Shown here piece after piece: positions 16,693-30,033 of a stretch of DNA of 64,000 nt. The translations under genes were made by a program, and so were the position numbers. The notes under the pieces were generated by a model, which had not been told where the DNA came from, ran no database searches, and saw nothing but the letters and a program-made list of their open reading frames with translations. Source of the DNA: Eriocheir sinensis (taxonomy: Eukaryota; Arthropoda; Malacostraca; Decapoda; Varunidae); contig NW_026110563.1 in NCBI RefSeq assembly GCF_024679095.1, positions 248,001 through 312,000 on the forward strand, given 5' to 3'. Positions within the stretch are counted from its first letter, which is position 1, and the number at the start of each line of letters is the position of its first letter.

Positions 16693-18455
16693 CATATAGA
16701 GTAAATTTCTATGAAAATATATATTCAAAATACATATAAAATTATGTAAATAAGTATAAAAATATATATATCAAATACACCTAAAAATGAAAATTCGTAT
16801 CAAAATAAATAAACAAAATTCCGATAAAGAACGTATATTTGTAGGAAAATAAATATACAAAATACACATAAAATTAAAATTTGAATAAAATATATACAAA
16901 AAAAATATATATAAATTTCAATTTGTATGAAAATAGATATACAAATACACATATAATTAGTTAAATTTGTATTTAAATACATGTACAAAATACACATAAA
17001 ATAATGTAAATTTGTATGAAATGAAAACAAATTCACATAAAATAACGTACATTTGTATAAAATAGATATACAAAATATACATAGAATAATGTAAAATCGT
17101 ATCAAAATAAATACACAGAATATCAATAAAATAATGTAATTTTGTATGTAAATAACGATGCAAAATACCCATAAAATAAAAGCATATTTTTAAAATACAT
17201 ATACAAGAATACACATAGAATAATTAAATTTGTATTAAAATTAATATACAAAATGCACGTACAATAAAGAAATTTGTATTGAAAAATATACAAATGCACA
17301 TAAAACAATGTATATTTGTTTCAAAATATATACGAATACACATAAAATAACGTATATTTCTATAGAAATATATAAAAATACACATGAAATGACGTAAATA
17401 CGTATAAAATATATATACAATACACATTAATTAATGTAAATTCGCATCAAAATAAATAAACAAAATATCAATAAAAGAATGTATTTGTATGAAAATAGAT
17501 ATACAAAATACACATAAAATATTGTAAATTTGTATAAAACTCTATTAAAAATACACAAAATAATTTAAATTTGTATAAAATATATATACAAAATACATAA
17601 AACTAGTTAAATTTCTATTAAATACATATACAAAATACATAAAATAATGTAAATTTGAATGAAAATATAAACAAATGCACTTAAAATAACGTAAATTTGT
17701 ATGAAATATATATACAAATACACATTAAATAATGTAAATATGTATAAAAAATATATACAAAACACAAATAGAATAATGTAAAATAGTATCAAAATAAATA
17801 CACAGAATATTAATAAAATAATGTAAATTTGTATGAAAATAAAGATGCAAAATACCCATAAAACAACACATTTTTTATGAAAATATATATACCAAAATAC
17901 ACATAAAATATTTAAATTTGTATTACAATAAATATACAAAATGCACATACAATAAGGTAAATTTGTATTGAAATAGATATGCAAAATACACATAAAACAA
18001 TGTAAATTTGTTTCAAAATATATATACGAATACACATAAAATAACGTAGATTTATATAAAAATATATACAAAATACACATAAATTGAAGAAAATACGTAT
18101 AAGAAAATGTATACAAAATACACATAAAATAATGTAAATTCGTATCAAAATAAATAAACTAAATGCCAATAAAAGAATGTTTACTTGTATAAAAATAAAT
18201 ATACAAAATACACATAAAATAACGTAAAATTGTATAAAACTATATACAAAAATAAACAAAAATAATTAAATTTGTATGAAAATAGATATACAAAAGACAC
18301 ATAAAATAAGCTAAATTTGAATTGAAATAAATATAAAATACATAAAATAATGTAAATTTGTATCAAAATATATATTCAAATACACAACTATTACAAATAA
18401 TATACCAAATGCGTATATCAGGTAAATTTGTATTAAAAAATATGCAACATACACG
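16693..18455 (-). repeat. Satellite block, '-' orientation (B11)
   Basis: About 39 units, mirrored at 35,936-37,680. At 18,380-18,455 it ends in less regular sequence (aactattacaaataatatac, atgcgtatatcagg) before the switch marked by atgcaacatacacgt. Confidence 0.88.
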
Positions 18456-19655
18456 TATACTCATACAAATTTATATTATTTTATTGGTATTTTGTTTATT
18501 TATTTTGATACGAATACATGATTATATGTGTATTTTGTACATATTTTTATACGTATTTACATTATTTAATGTGTTTTTGTTTATATATTTTCATACAAAT
18601 TTACCTTATTATATAGTATTTGTATAAATATTTTGATACAAATTTACTTTATTTCATGTATTTTGTATATATATTTCAATTCAAATTTCAAATTTAATTA
18701 CTTCTGTATTTTTGTATATAGTTTTATATAAATTTACGTTATTTTATGTATTTTATATATTTATATTTATACAAATACACATTCTTTTATTGCTATTTTG
18801 TTTATTTATTTTGATACAATTTACATTATTTTATGTGTATTTGTATACATTTTTATACGTATTTACTTCATTATATGTGTATTTTGTATATATATTTTAT
18901 AGAAATCTATGTTATTATATGTTTATTCGTATATATATTTTGAAACAAATTTACATTGTTTTATATGTATTTTATATCTATTTCAATACAAATTTACCTT
19001 ATTGTATGTGTTTTGTATATTTATTTTAATACAAATTTAATTTTTTATGTGTATTTTGGTATATATATTTTATAAATAAAAAAATGCGTTATTTTATGGG
19101 TATTTTGCTTCTTTATTTTCATACAAATTTACATTATTTTATTAATATTCTGTGTATTTATTTTGATACGATTTTACATTATTCTATTTGTGTTTTGTAC
19201 ATATTTTTTTATAAAAATTTACGTTATTTTAAGTGTATTTGTTTATGTATTTTCATTCAAATTTACATTATTTTATGTGTATTTTGTGTATGTATTTCAA
19301 TACAAATTTACCTAATTTTATGTGTATTTTGTATATTTATTTTCATACAAATTTAAAATATTTTTGTGTATTTTTGTATATAGTTTGATACAAATTTAGG
19401 TATTTTATGTGTATTTTGTATATCTATTTTCATACAAATACACATTCTTTTGATATTTTGTTTATTTATTTTGACGCGAATTTTATGTGAATTTGTTTTC
19501 ATTTCATACAAATTTACATTATTTTATGAGTATTTTGTACATGTATTTAAATACAAATTTAAATATTTATATGTGTATTTTGTATGTCTATTTTCATACA
19601 AATTGAAATTTATTTTTTGTTTTTTGTATATATTTTATTCAAATTTTCGTAATCT
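18456..19655 (+). repeat. Satellite block, '+' orientation (B12)
   Basis: First of two tandem copies: positions 19,084-19,655 recur 1,877-1,880 bp downstream. It ends at the tcgtaatctt motif, which marks this switch type at six places in the window. Confidence 0.88.
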
Positions 19656-20285
19656 TATAAAATATATATAAAAATACACATAAAATATTTAAATTTGCAT
19701 TGAAATAAATATACAAAATGCACATACAATAATAAATTTGTATTGAAAGAGATATGCAAAATACATATAAAGCAATGTAAATTTATTTCAAAATATATAT
19801 ACGAATACAAATAAAAAAACGTAGATTTCTATAAAAATATATATACAAAATACACATAAAATTAAGTAAATACGTATAAAAAAATTTATACAAAATACAC
19901 ATAAAATAATGTAAGTTCGAATTAAAAAAAATAAACAAAATACCAATAAAAAAATGTGTATTTGGATAAATATAAATATACAAAATACACATACAAAATA
20001 AACATAAAATAAGGTAGATTTGTAAAAAAATATATGTACAAAATACACATAAAATAATGTAAATTTATAAAAAAATATATACAAATACACATAAAATACC
20101 ATGAATTTGTATAAAAATATATATTCAAAATAAATATTAAATAATGTAAAAGCGTATAAAAATATATATACAAATACAGAAACAAAAATACACATCGAAT
20201 AATTAAATTTGTATTAAAATTAATATACAAAATGCGTATATAATTTACCTTAAAATTTGTATTGAAAAAATATGCAACATACACG
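19656..20285 (-). repeat. Satellite block, '-' orientation (B13)
   Basis: About 14 units, mirrored at 34,046-34,675. It ends at the atgcaacatacacgtttt switch motif. Confidence 0.87.
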
Positions 20286-21536
20286 TTTTCTCACACAAAA
20301 TTACATTATTTTATTGGTATTTTATTCAATTATTTTGATACGAATTACATGCTTATATGTGAATTTTGTACATATTTTTTTAATACATATTTACATTATT
20401 TAATGTATTTTGTTTATATATTTTTATACAAATTTACGTTATTATATGTGTATTTGTATAAATATTTTGATACAAATTTACATTGTTTTATGTATTTTGT
20501 ATATATATTTCAATTCAAATATAGCTTATTTTGTGTATTATTTTGTATATATTTTCATACAAATTTAATTACTTCTGTGTATTTTGTATATAGTTTTATA
20601 TAAATTTACGTTATTTTATGTGTATTTTGTATATTTATATTTATACAAATACACATTCTTTTATTAGTTTTGTTTATTTATTTTGATACAATTTACATTA
20701 TTTTTATGTGTGTTTTGTATACATTTTTTATACATTTACTTCATTTTTATGTATTTTGTATATATATTTTTATAGAAATCTACGTTATTTTATGTGTATT
20801 CGTATATATATTTTGAAACAAATTTACATTGTTTAATATGTATTTTGCATATCTATTTCAATACAAATTTACCTTATTGTATGTGTTTTTTGTATATTTA
20901 TTTTAATACAAATTTAATTTTTGATGTGTATTTGGTATATATATTTTATAAATAAAAAAAATGCGTTATTTTATGGGTATTTTGCTTCTTTATTTTCATA
21001 CAAATTTACATTGTTTTATTAATATTCTGTGTATTTATTTTGATACGATTTTACATTATTCTATTTGTGTTTTGTACATATTTTTTTATACAAATTTACG
21101 TTATTTTAAGTGTATTTGTTTATGTATTTTCATTCAAATTTACATTATTTTATGTGTATTTTGTGTATGTATTTCAATACAAATTTACCTAATTTTATGT
21201 TTATTTTTTATACTCATTTTCATACAAATTTAAAATATTTTTTGTGTATTTTTGTATATAGTTTGATACAAATTTAGGTTATTTTATGTGTATTTTGTAT
21301 ATCTATTTTCATACAAATACACATTCTTTTATTGATATTTTGTTTATTTATTTTGACTCGAATTTTATGTGAATTTGTTTCATTTCATACAAATTTACAT
21401 TATTTTATGTGTATTTTGTACATGTATTTAAATACAAATTTAACTATTTATATGTGTAATTTTTATATCTATTTTCATACAAATTGAAATTTATTTTTTT
21501 GTTTTTTTGTATATATTTTTATTCAAATTTTCGTAA
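20286..21536 (+). repeat. Satellite block, '+' orientation (B14)
   Basis: Second tandem copy of B12 material, mirrored at 32,786-34,045 and, for its inner part (from about 20,585), also at 26,846-27,800. Confidence 0.88.
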
Positions 21537-22825
21537 TCTTATAAAATATATATACCAAAAACACATAAAATATTTAAATTTGCATTGAAATAAATATACA
21601 AAATGCACATACAATAAAATGAATTTGTATTGAAAGAGATATGCAAAAATACATATAAAAAAATGTAAATTTGTTTCAAAATATATATACGAATACAAAT
21701 AAAAAAACGTAGATTTCTATAAATATATATATACAAAATACACATAAAATTAAGTAAATACGTATAAAAAAAATGTATACAAAATACACATAAAATAATG
21801 TAAATTCGAATTAAAATAAATAAACAAAATACCAATAAAAGAATGTGTATTTGGATAAATATAAATACCAAAATACACATACAAAATAAACATAAAATAA
21901 GGTAGATTTGTAATAAAATATATGTACAAAATACACATAAAATAATGTAAATTTATATGAAAATATATATACAAATACACATAAAATACCATGAATTTGT
22001 ATAAAAATATATATTCAAAATAAATATTAAATAATGTAAAAGCGTATAAAAATATATATACAAAGTACATATAAAATAATGTAAATTCGTATCAATATAA
22101 ATCAACAAAACACCAATAAAATAATAAATAATTTTATTTACAAAATACACATAACATAACTAAAATTTTTATTAAAATATATACAAAAATACATAGAAAT
22201 AATTAGAGTTTGTATGAAAATATATATACAAAATACACATAAAACTAGGTAAATTTCTTTTGAAATGTATATACAAAATACCCATAAAATATTGTAAATT
22301 TGTGTCAAAATATATAAACAAATACACATAAAATAACGTAAATTTGTATGAAAAATATATACAAAATACATATAGAATAATGTCAATTCGTATCAAAATG
22401 AATGAGCAGAATATCAATAAAATAATGTAAATTTGTATGAAAATAAAGATGCAAAATACCCAAAAAATAAAGCATATGTTTATAAAAATACAGATACAAA
22501 ATACATCGAATAATTAAATTTGTAATAAAATTAATATACAAAATGCGTATATAATAAGGTAAATTTGTATTGAAAAAATATGCGACATACACGTTTACTC
22601 ATACAAATTTATATTATTTTATTGGTATTTTGTTTATTTATTTTGATACAATTACATGATTATATATGTATTTTGTACATATTTTAAACATAAAATAACG
22701 TAAATTTGTATGAAAATATATACAAAATACACATAGAATAATGTCCATTCGTATCAAAATGAATGAGCAGAATATCAATAAAATAATGTAAATTTGTATT
22801 AAAATAAAGATGCAAAATACCCAAA
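20585..22825. repeat. Left arm of nested palindrome (~2.2 kb)
   Basis: Pairs in reverse complement with 25,534-27,800, with sums about 48,363-48,385 (gagcag at 22,404 with ctgctc ending 25,962; gagcag at 22,765 with its one-base variant ctactc ending 25,598). It uses the inner part of the left arm of the larger palindrome a second time. Confidence 0.8.
21537..22592 (-). repeat. Satellite block, '-' orientation (B15)
   Basis: Mirrored twice: at 31,766-32,785 (sum about 54,352) and at 25,775-26,845 (sum about 48,367). It carries the ctaggtaaatttctttt and gaatgagcagaatatc variants. Confidence 0.88.
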
Positions 22826-23400
22826 AATAAAGCATATGTTTATAAATACAGATACAAAATACACATCGAATAATTAAATTTGTATTAAAATTAATATACA
22901 AAATGCGTATATAATAATGTAAATTTGTATTGAAAAATATGCAACATACACGTTTGCTCATACAAATTTATATTATTTATTGGTATTTTGTTTATTTATT
23001 TTGATACGAATTACATGATTATATGTGTATTTTGTACATATTTTTAAACATAAAATAACGTAAATTTGTATGAAAAATATATACAACATACACATAGATG
23101 TCAATTCATTATCAAATGAATGAGCAGAATATCAATAAAATAATGTAAATTTGTGAAAATAAAGATGCAAAATACCCAAAATAAAGCATATGTTTATAAA
23201 AAATACAGATACATTTTAATACGTATCGACTTATATTTTTATTAAAATTAATACACAAATGCATATATAATAATTAAATTTGTATTGAAAAATATACAGC
23301 ATTTTCATACAAATTTATATTATTTTATTAGTATTTTGTATTTATTGTTTCGATAGATACATGATTATATGTGTATTTTGTATATTTTTTCAATACATTA
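22330..23400. repeat. Three tandem ~360-bp flip units
   Basis: Each unit is about 260 bp of '-' satellite containing gaatgagcagaatatc, followed by about 95 bp of '+' satellite starting acgttt.ctcatac and ending tttgtacatat. The gagcag landmark falls at 22,404, 22,765 and about 23,120. Orientation therefore flips twice per unit. The third unit is eroded and runs into less regular sequence after 23,215. Confidence 0.8.
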
Positions 23401-23690
23401 TTTAAATATTTTATGTGTATATATTCAAATTACATAAATTTACGTTATTATATGTGTATTTTATAAATATATTTAAAATACAAATAATGTATTTCATGTA
23501 TTTCAATTTTACCAAATTTTCAATTTCATTGTGTGTATTTTATTAAAATATATACTGTACATATTTTATATACATATTTTACATAAATTAATTATTTTAT
23601 GTATTAAAATGTGTATACAAAATACACATTCTTTTGGTATTTTGTTTATTTATTTGAATATACAAATTTAAATTATTTTTGTTTATATAC
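23300..23690 (+). repeat. Diverged satellite, '+' orientation
   Basis: The least regular part of the window. T-rich units are still visible (attttatgtgtat, tttatgtattttgt) but spacing is irregular and many bases are missing. Nothing else is recognisable in it. Confidence 0.65.
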
Positions 23691-25533
23691 ATATAAAATA
23701 AATTTGTATGAAATATATATAAAATACATATAAAATTATGTAAATATATAAAATATATATATAAAATACACCTAAAAAAAACAATTCATGTCAAAATAAA
23801 TAACAAAATACGATAAAAGAATGTATATTTGTAGGAAAATAAAATTTACAAAATACATAAAATTACGAAAATTTGAATAAAAATATATAAAAAACAAAAA
23901 TAAATTCAATTGTTGTAATAGATATACAAATACATATATAATAAGTTAAATTTGTATTTAAATATATATACAAAATACATAAAATAATGTAAATTTGTAT
24001 GAAATGAAAACAAATTCATAAAATAACGTACATTTATAAAATATATATACAAAATACATAGAATAATGTAAAATCGTATCAAAATAAATACACAGAATAT
24101 CAATAAAATAATGTAGTTTTGTATGAAAATAAAGATGCAAAATACACATAAAATAAAGCATATTTTTTTAAAAATACATATACAAGAATACACATAGAAA
24201 AATTAAATTTGTATTAAAATTAGTATACAAAATGCACATACAATAAAAGGTAAATTTGTATTGAAAAAAACTGAATATATAAAACAATTAATAAATTTGT
24301 TTCAAAATATATACGAATACACATTAAATAACGTAGATTTGTTTAAAATTATACAAAATACACATGAAATGATGTAAATACGTATAAAAATATATACAAA
24401 ATACATTAAATAATGTAAATTCGCGTCAAAATAAATAAACAAAATATATAAAAAGAATGTGTATTTGTATGAAAATAGATATATAAAATACACATAAAAT
24501 AACCTAAATTTGTATCAAACTATATACAAAATACACAAAAATATTTTAAATGTGTATGAAAATAAATATACAAAATACACATAAAATTAGGTAAATTTGT
24601 ATTCAAATACATACATAAAATACACATAAAATAATGTAAATTTGAATGAAAATACATAAACAAATACACTTAAATAATGTAAATTTGTATAAAAAAATAT
24701 GTACAAACACAAATAGAATAATGTAAAATCGTATCAAAATAAATACACAGAATATTAATAAAATAATGTAAATTTGTATGAAAATAAAGAAGCAAAATAC
24801 CATCAAATAACATTTTTTATAAAAAAATATATACAAAAATACACAACAAAAAATTTAATTTGTATTAAAATAAATATACAAAATACATACAATAAGATAA
24901 ATTTTATTGAAATAGATATGCAAAATACATATAAAACAATGAAAATTTGTTTCAAAATATATATACGAATACACATAAAATAACGTAGATTTCTATAAAA
25001 TATATATACAAAATACATAAAATGAAGTAAATACGTATAAAAAATGTAATACAAAATACAAATAATGTAAATTCGTATCAAAATAAATAAACAAAATACC
25101 AGTAAAAGAATGTATTTGTATGAATATAAATATACAAAATACACATAAATAACGTAAATTTATATAAAACTATATACAAAAAAATACACAGAAGTAATAA
25201 AATTTGTATGAAAATATATACAAACTACACAAATAAGCTAAATTTGAATTGAAATATATATAAAATACATGAAATAAAGTAAATTTGTATCAAAATATTT
25301 ATACAAATACATATAATAACGTAAATTTGTATGAAAATATATAAACAATATACACATTAAATAATGTAAATACATATAAAAAATATGTACAAAATACACA
25401 TATAATCATGTTATATCAATAAAATAAATAAACAAAATACATTAAAATAATATAAATTTGTATGAGTAAACCATAAATGTATCAATTATACACATTCAAT
25501 AAAATTTAAATTTGTATTTATTATAAACATACA
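23691..25533 (-). repeat. Satellite block, '-' orientation (B18)
   Basis: About 41 units with frequent short deletions. The segment 23,906-24,193 resembles 16,957-17,214 and 30,982-31,188 in the same orientation. It ends near 25,534 with irregular sequence (ttataaacatacacgg). Confidence 0.82.
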
Positions 25534-27800
25534 CGGTATTTTGCATCTTTATTTTCATACAAATTTACAATTTACATTATTTTATTGATATTCTACTCAT
25601 CATTTTGATACGAATTGACATTATTCTATGTGTATTTTGTATATATTTTTAAGGCTAAATTACGTTATTTTATGTTTAAAATATGTACAAATACACATAT
25701 AATCATGTAATTCGTATCAAAATAAATAAACAAAATTCCAATAAAATAATATAAATTTGTATGACTAAACGTGTATGTTGCATATTTTTTCAATACAAAT
25801 TTACATTATTATATACGCATTTTGTATATTAATTTTAATACAAATTTAATTATTCGATGTGTATTTTTGTATCTGTATTTTTATAAACATATGCTTTATT
25901 TTTTGGGTATTTTGCATCTTGATTTTCATACAAATTTACATTATTTTATTGATATTCTGCTCATTCATTTTGATACGAATTGACATTATTCTATGTGTAT
26001 TTTGTATATATTTTTCATACAAATTTACGTTATTTTATGTGTATTTGTTTATATATTTTGACGCAAATTTACAATATTTTATGGGTATTTTGTATATACA
26101 TTTCAAAAGAAATTTACTTAGTTTTATGTGTATTTTGTATATCTATTTTCATACAAACTCAAATTATTTCTATGTATTTTTGTATATATTTTAATACAAC
26201 TTTTTAGTTATGCTATGTGTATTTTGTAAATTTATTTTCATTCAAATATATATTATTTTATTGGTGTTTTGTTGATTTATATTGATACGAATTTACATTA
26301 TTTTATATGTGCTTTGTATATATATTTTTATACGCTTTTATATTATTTAATATTTATTTTGAATATATATTTTTATACAAATTCATGGTATTTTATGTGT
26401 ATTTGTATATATATTTTTATATAAATTTACATTATTTTATATGTTTTTTGTACACATATTTTTTTACAAATCTACCTTATTTTATGTTTATTTTGTATGT
26501 GTATTTTGTATATTTATATTTATCCAAATACACATTCTTTTATTGGTATTTTGTTTATTTATTTTAATTCGAATTTACATTTTTTATGTGTATTTTGTAT
26601 ACATTTTTTTTATACTTATTTACTTAATTTTAAGTTTATTTTGTATATATATTTTCATAGAAATCTACGTTTTTTTATTTGTATTCGTATATATATTTTT
26701 AAACAAATTTTCATTGTTTTATATGTATTTTTGCATATCTCTTTCAATACAAATTTACCTTATTGTATGTGCATTTTGTATATTTATTTCAATGCAAATT
26801 TAAATATTTAATGTGTATTTTGGTATATATATTTTTATAAGATTACGAAAAATTTGAATAAAAATATACACAAAAAAACAAAAAAAATAATTTCAATTTG
26901 TATGAAAATAGATATACAAAATACACATATAATTAGTTAAATTTGTATTTAAATACATGTACAAAATACTCATAAAATAATGTAAATTTGTATGAAATGA
27001 AAACAAATTCACATAAAATTCGCGTCAAAATAAATAAACAAAATATCAATAAAAGAATGTGTATTTGTATGAATATAGATATACAAAATACACATAAAAT
27101 AACCTAAATTTGTATCAAACTATATACAAAAATACACAAAAATATTTAAAATTTGTATGAAAATAAATATAGAAAATACACATAAAATTAGGTAAATTTG
27201 TATTGAAATACATACATAAAATACACATAAAATAATGTAAATTTGAATGAAAATACATAAACAAATACACTTAAAATAACGTAAATTTGTATAAAAAAAT
27301 ATGTACAAAACACAAATAGAATAATGTAGAATCGTATCAAAATAAATACACAGAATATTAATAAAATAATGTAAATTTGTATGAAAAAAAAGAAGGAAAA
27401 TACCCATAAAATAACGCATTTTTTTATTTATAAAAATATATATACCAAAATACACATCAAAAAATTAAATTTGTGTTAAAATAAATATACAAAAAACACA
27501 TACAATAAGGCAAATTTGTATTGAAATAGATATGCAAAATACATATAAAACAATGTAAATGTGTTTCAAAATATATATACGAATACACATAAAATAACGT
27601 AGATTTCTATAAAAATATATATACAAAATACACATAAAATGACGTAAATACGTATAAAAAAATGTATACAAAACACACAAAAAATAATGTAAATTCGTAT
27701 CAAAATAAATAAACAAAATACCAATAAAAGAATGTGTATTTGTATAAATATAAATATACAAAATACACATAAAATAACGTAGATTTATATAAAACTATGT
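25534..27800. repeat. Right arm of nested palindrome; also direct copy of 31.8-33.7 kb
   Basis: Reverse complement of 20,585-22,825. The same stretch from 25,770 onward recurs in the same orientation 5,985-5,989 bp downstream, falling to 5,940 bp after about 27,100. It contains a '+' block (25,776-26,845), a short inverted piece (25,690-25,775) and a '-' block (26,846-27,805) split at the agattacgaaaa motif. Confidence 0.82.
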
Positions 27801-27805
27801 ACAAA

Positions 27806-27824
27806 AATATATATATATATATAT
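27806..27824. repeat. Short (TA)n at an orientation switch
   Basis: About 17 bp of TA between a '-' block (ending tgtacaaaaa) and a '+' block (starting ttatacaaatacacattc). It lies at the end of the nested palindrome arm. Confidence 0.75.
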
Positions 27825-28068
27825 TTATACAAATACACATTCTTTTATTGGTATTTTGTTTATTTATTTTGATACTAATTTACATTATTTTATGTGTATT
27901 TTGTATATTTATATACATTTACTTAATTTTATGTGTATTTTGTATATATATTTTTATAGAAATCTACCTTATTTCATGTGTATTCGTATATATATTTTGA
28001 AAAAAATTTACATTGTTTATATGTATTTTGCATATATATTTATGTGTATTCTGTATTTATTTTTGTTA
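27825..28068 (+). repeat. Short satellite block, '+' orientation
   Basis: Five to six units, with the ttttattggtattttg variant followed by the gtgtattcgtatatat variant. It is bounded on both sides by '-' blocks, so it is a small inverted insert. Confidence 0.82.
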
Positions 28069-28980
28069 TACATAGAATAATGTAAAATCGTATCAAAATA
28101 AGTACACAGAATATCAATAAAATAATTTAAATTTGTATGAAAATAAAGATGCAAAATACCCATAAGATAAAGCATATTTTTTTTTTAAATACATATACAA
28201 AAATACACATAGAATAATTAAATTTGTAATAAAATTAATATACAAAAAAAAAAACGCAATACACAACTAAAACAGTGTAAATTTGTTTCAAAATATATAT
28301 ACGAATACACATAAAATAACGTAGATTTCTATAGAAATATATATACAAAATACACATGAAATTATGTAAATACGTATAAAAATATATATATAAAATACAT
28401 ATTAAGTAATATAAATTCGTGACAAAATAAATAAACAAAATATCATGAAAAGAATGTGTATTTGTATGGAAATAAATAATAGATAATAAATTTGTATGTA
28501 ATATATATGCAAGATACATTTAAATAATGTAAATATGTATAAAAAATATATATATACAAAAAACAAATAGAATAATGTAAAATCGTATCAAAATAAATAC
28601 ACCGAATATTAATAAAATAATGTAAATTTGTATGAAAATGAAGATGCAAAATTCCCATCAAATAGCGCATTTCTTATAAAAATATATATACCAAAATACA
28701 CATAAAATATTTAGATTTGTATTGAAATAAATATACAAAATGCACATACAATAAGGTAAACTTCTATTGAAAGAGATATGCAAAAATACATATAAAACAA
28801 TGTAAATTTGTTTCAAAATATATATACGAATACACATAAAATAACGTAGGTTTCTATAAAAATATATTTACAAAATACACATAAAATTAAGTAAATACGC
28901 ATAAAAAAATGTTAACAAAATACACATAAAATAATGTAAATTCGAAACAAAATAAATAAACAAAATACCAATAAAAGAAT
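28069..28980 (-). repeat. Satellite block, '-' orientation (B22)
   Basis: The segment 28,450-28,980 is a direct copy of about 11,420-11,945; both carry the odd string agataataaatttgtat. The block stops abruptly after ccaataaaagaatg, exactly where the next block's partner changes. Confidence 0.85.
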
Positions 28981-30033
28981 GCATATCTATTTATTTTAAT
29001 ACAAAATCAAATATTTTGTGTTTTTTCGTATATATATTTTTATAAAAAATGCGTTATTTTATGGGTATTTTGTATCTTAATTTTCATACAAATTTACATT
29101 ATTTTATTAATATTTTCTGTATTTATTTTGATACGATTTTACATTATTTTATTTATGTTTTGTATATATTTTTTTTTATACATATTTACATTTTTTAATG
29201 TGTTTTTTTGTATATATATTTGATACATATTTACGTTATTTTAAGTTATTTATGTGTATTTGTTTATATATTTTGACACAAATTTACAATATTTTATGGG
29301 TATTTTGTATATATATTTCAAAAGAAATTTACCTAGTTTTATATGTATTCTGAATATCTATTTTCATACAAACTCAAATTATTTTTATGTATTTTTGTAT
29401 ATATTTCAATACAAATTTTAGTTATGTTATGTGTATTTTGTAAATCTATTCTCATTCAAATATATATTATTTTATTGGTATTTTGTTGATTTATATTGAT
29501 ACGAATTTACATTATTTTATATGTACTTTGTATATATATTTTTATACGCATTTACATTATTTAATATTTATTTTGAATATATAATTTTATGCAAATTCAT
29601 GGTATTTTATGTGTATTTGTATATATATTTTCATATAAATTTACATTATTTTATGTGTATTTTGTACATATATTTTATTACAAATTTACCTTATTTTATG
29701 TTTATTTTGTATGAGTATTTTGTACATTTATATTTATACAAATACACATTCTTTTATTGGTATTTTGTTTATTTATTTTGTTTCGAATTTACATTATTTT
29801 ATGTGTATTTTGTTTACATTTTTTTATACGTATTTACTTAATTTTATGTGTATTTTGTATATATATTTTTATTGAAATGTACGTTATTTTATGTGTATTC
29901 GTATATATATTTTGAAACAAATCTATATTGTTTTATATGTATTTTTGCACATCTCTTTCAATAGAAGTTTACCTTATTGTATGTGCATTTTGTATATTTA
30001 TTTCAATACAAATTTAAATATATTATGTGTATA
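28981..30033 (+). repeat. Satellite block, '+' orientation (B23)
   Basis: The first 260 bp match about 40,036-40,295 in the same orientation, sharing tttattttaatacaaaatc and ttttttcgtatatatat. After an irregular join near 29,245 it follows the ttcaaaagaaatttacc order found in the HOR1 '+' blocks, and from 29,521 it parallels 1,716 onward. Confidence 0.86.

Larger units (their letters stand above)
15320..22620. repeat. Left arm of large interrupted palindrome (~7.3 kb)
   Basis: Pairs in reverse complement with 31,735-39,190. Position sums drift only from about 54,320 to 54,390; outside 16.15 kb they rise to about 54,525 because the right arm has gained a 154-bp (TA)n. Anchors are gagcag at 22,404 with ctgctc at 31,943, the tcgtaatctt motif at 21,535 and 19,655 with its complement at 32,785 and 34,675, and the distinctive variant at 18,259 with 36,130. 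The complete orientation blocks of this arm are 1,762, 1,201, 629, 1,252 and 1,055 bp, against 1,745, 1,260, 630, 1,260 and 1,020 bp in the other arm. Confidence 0.87.
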
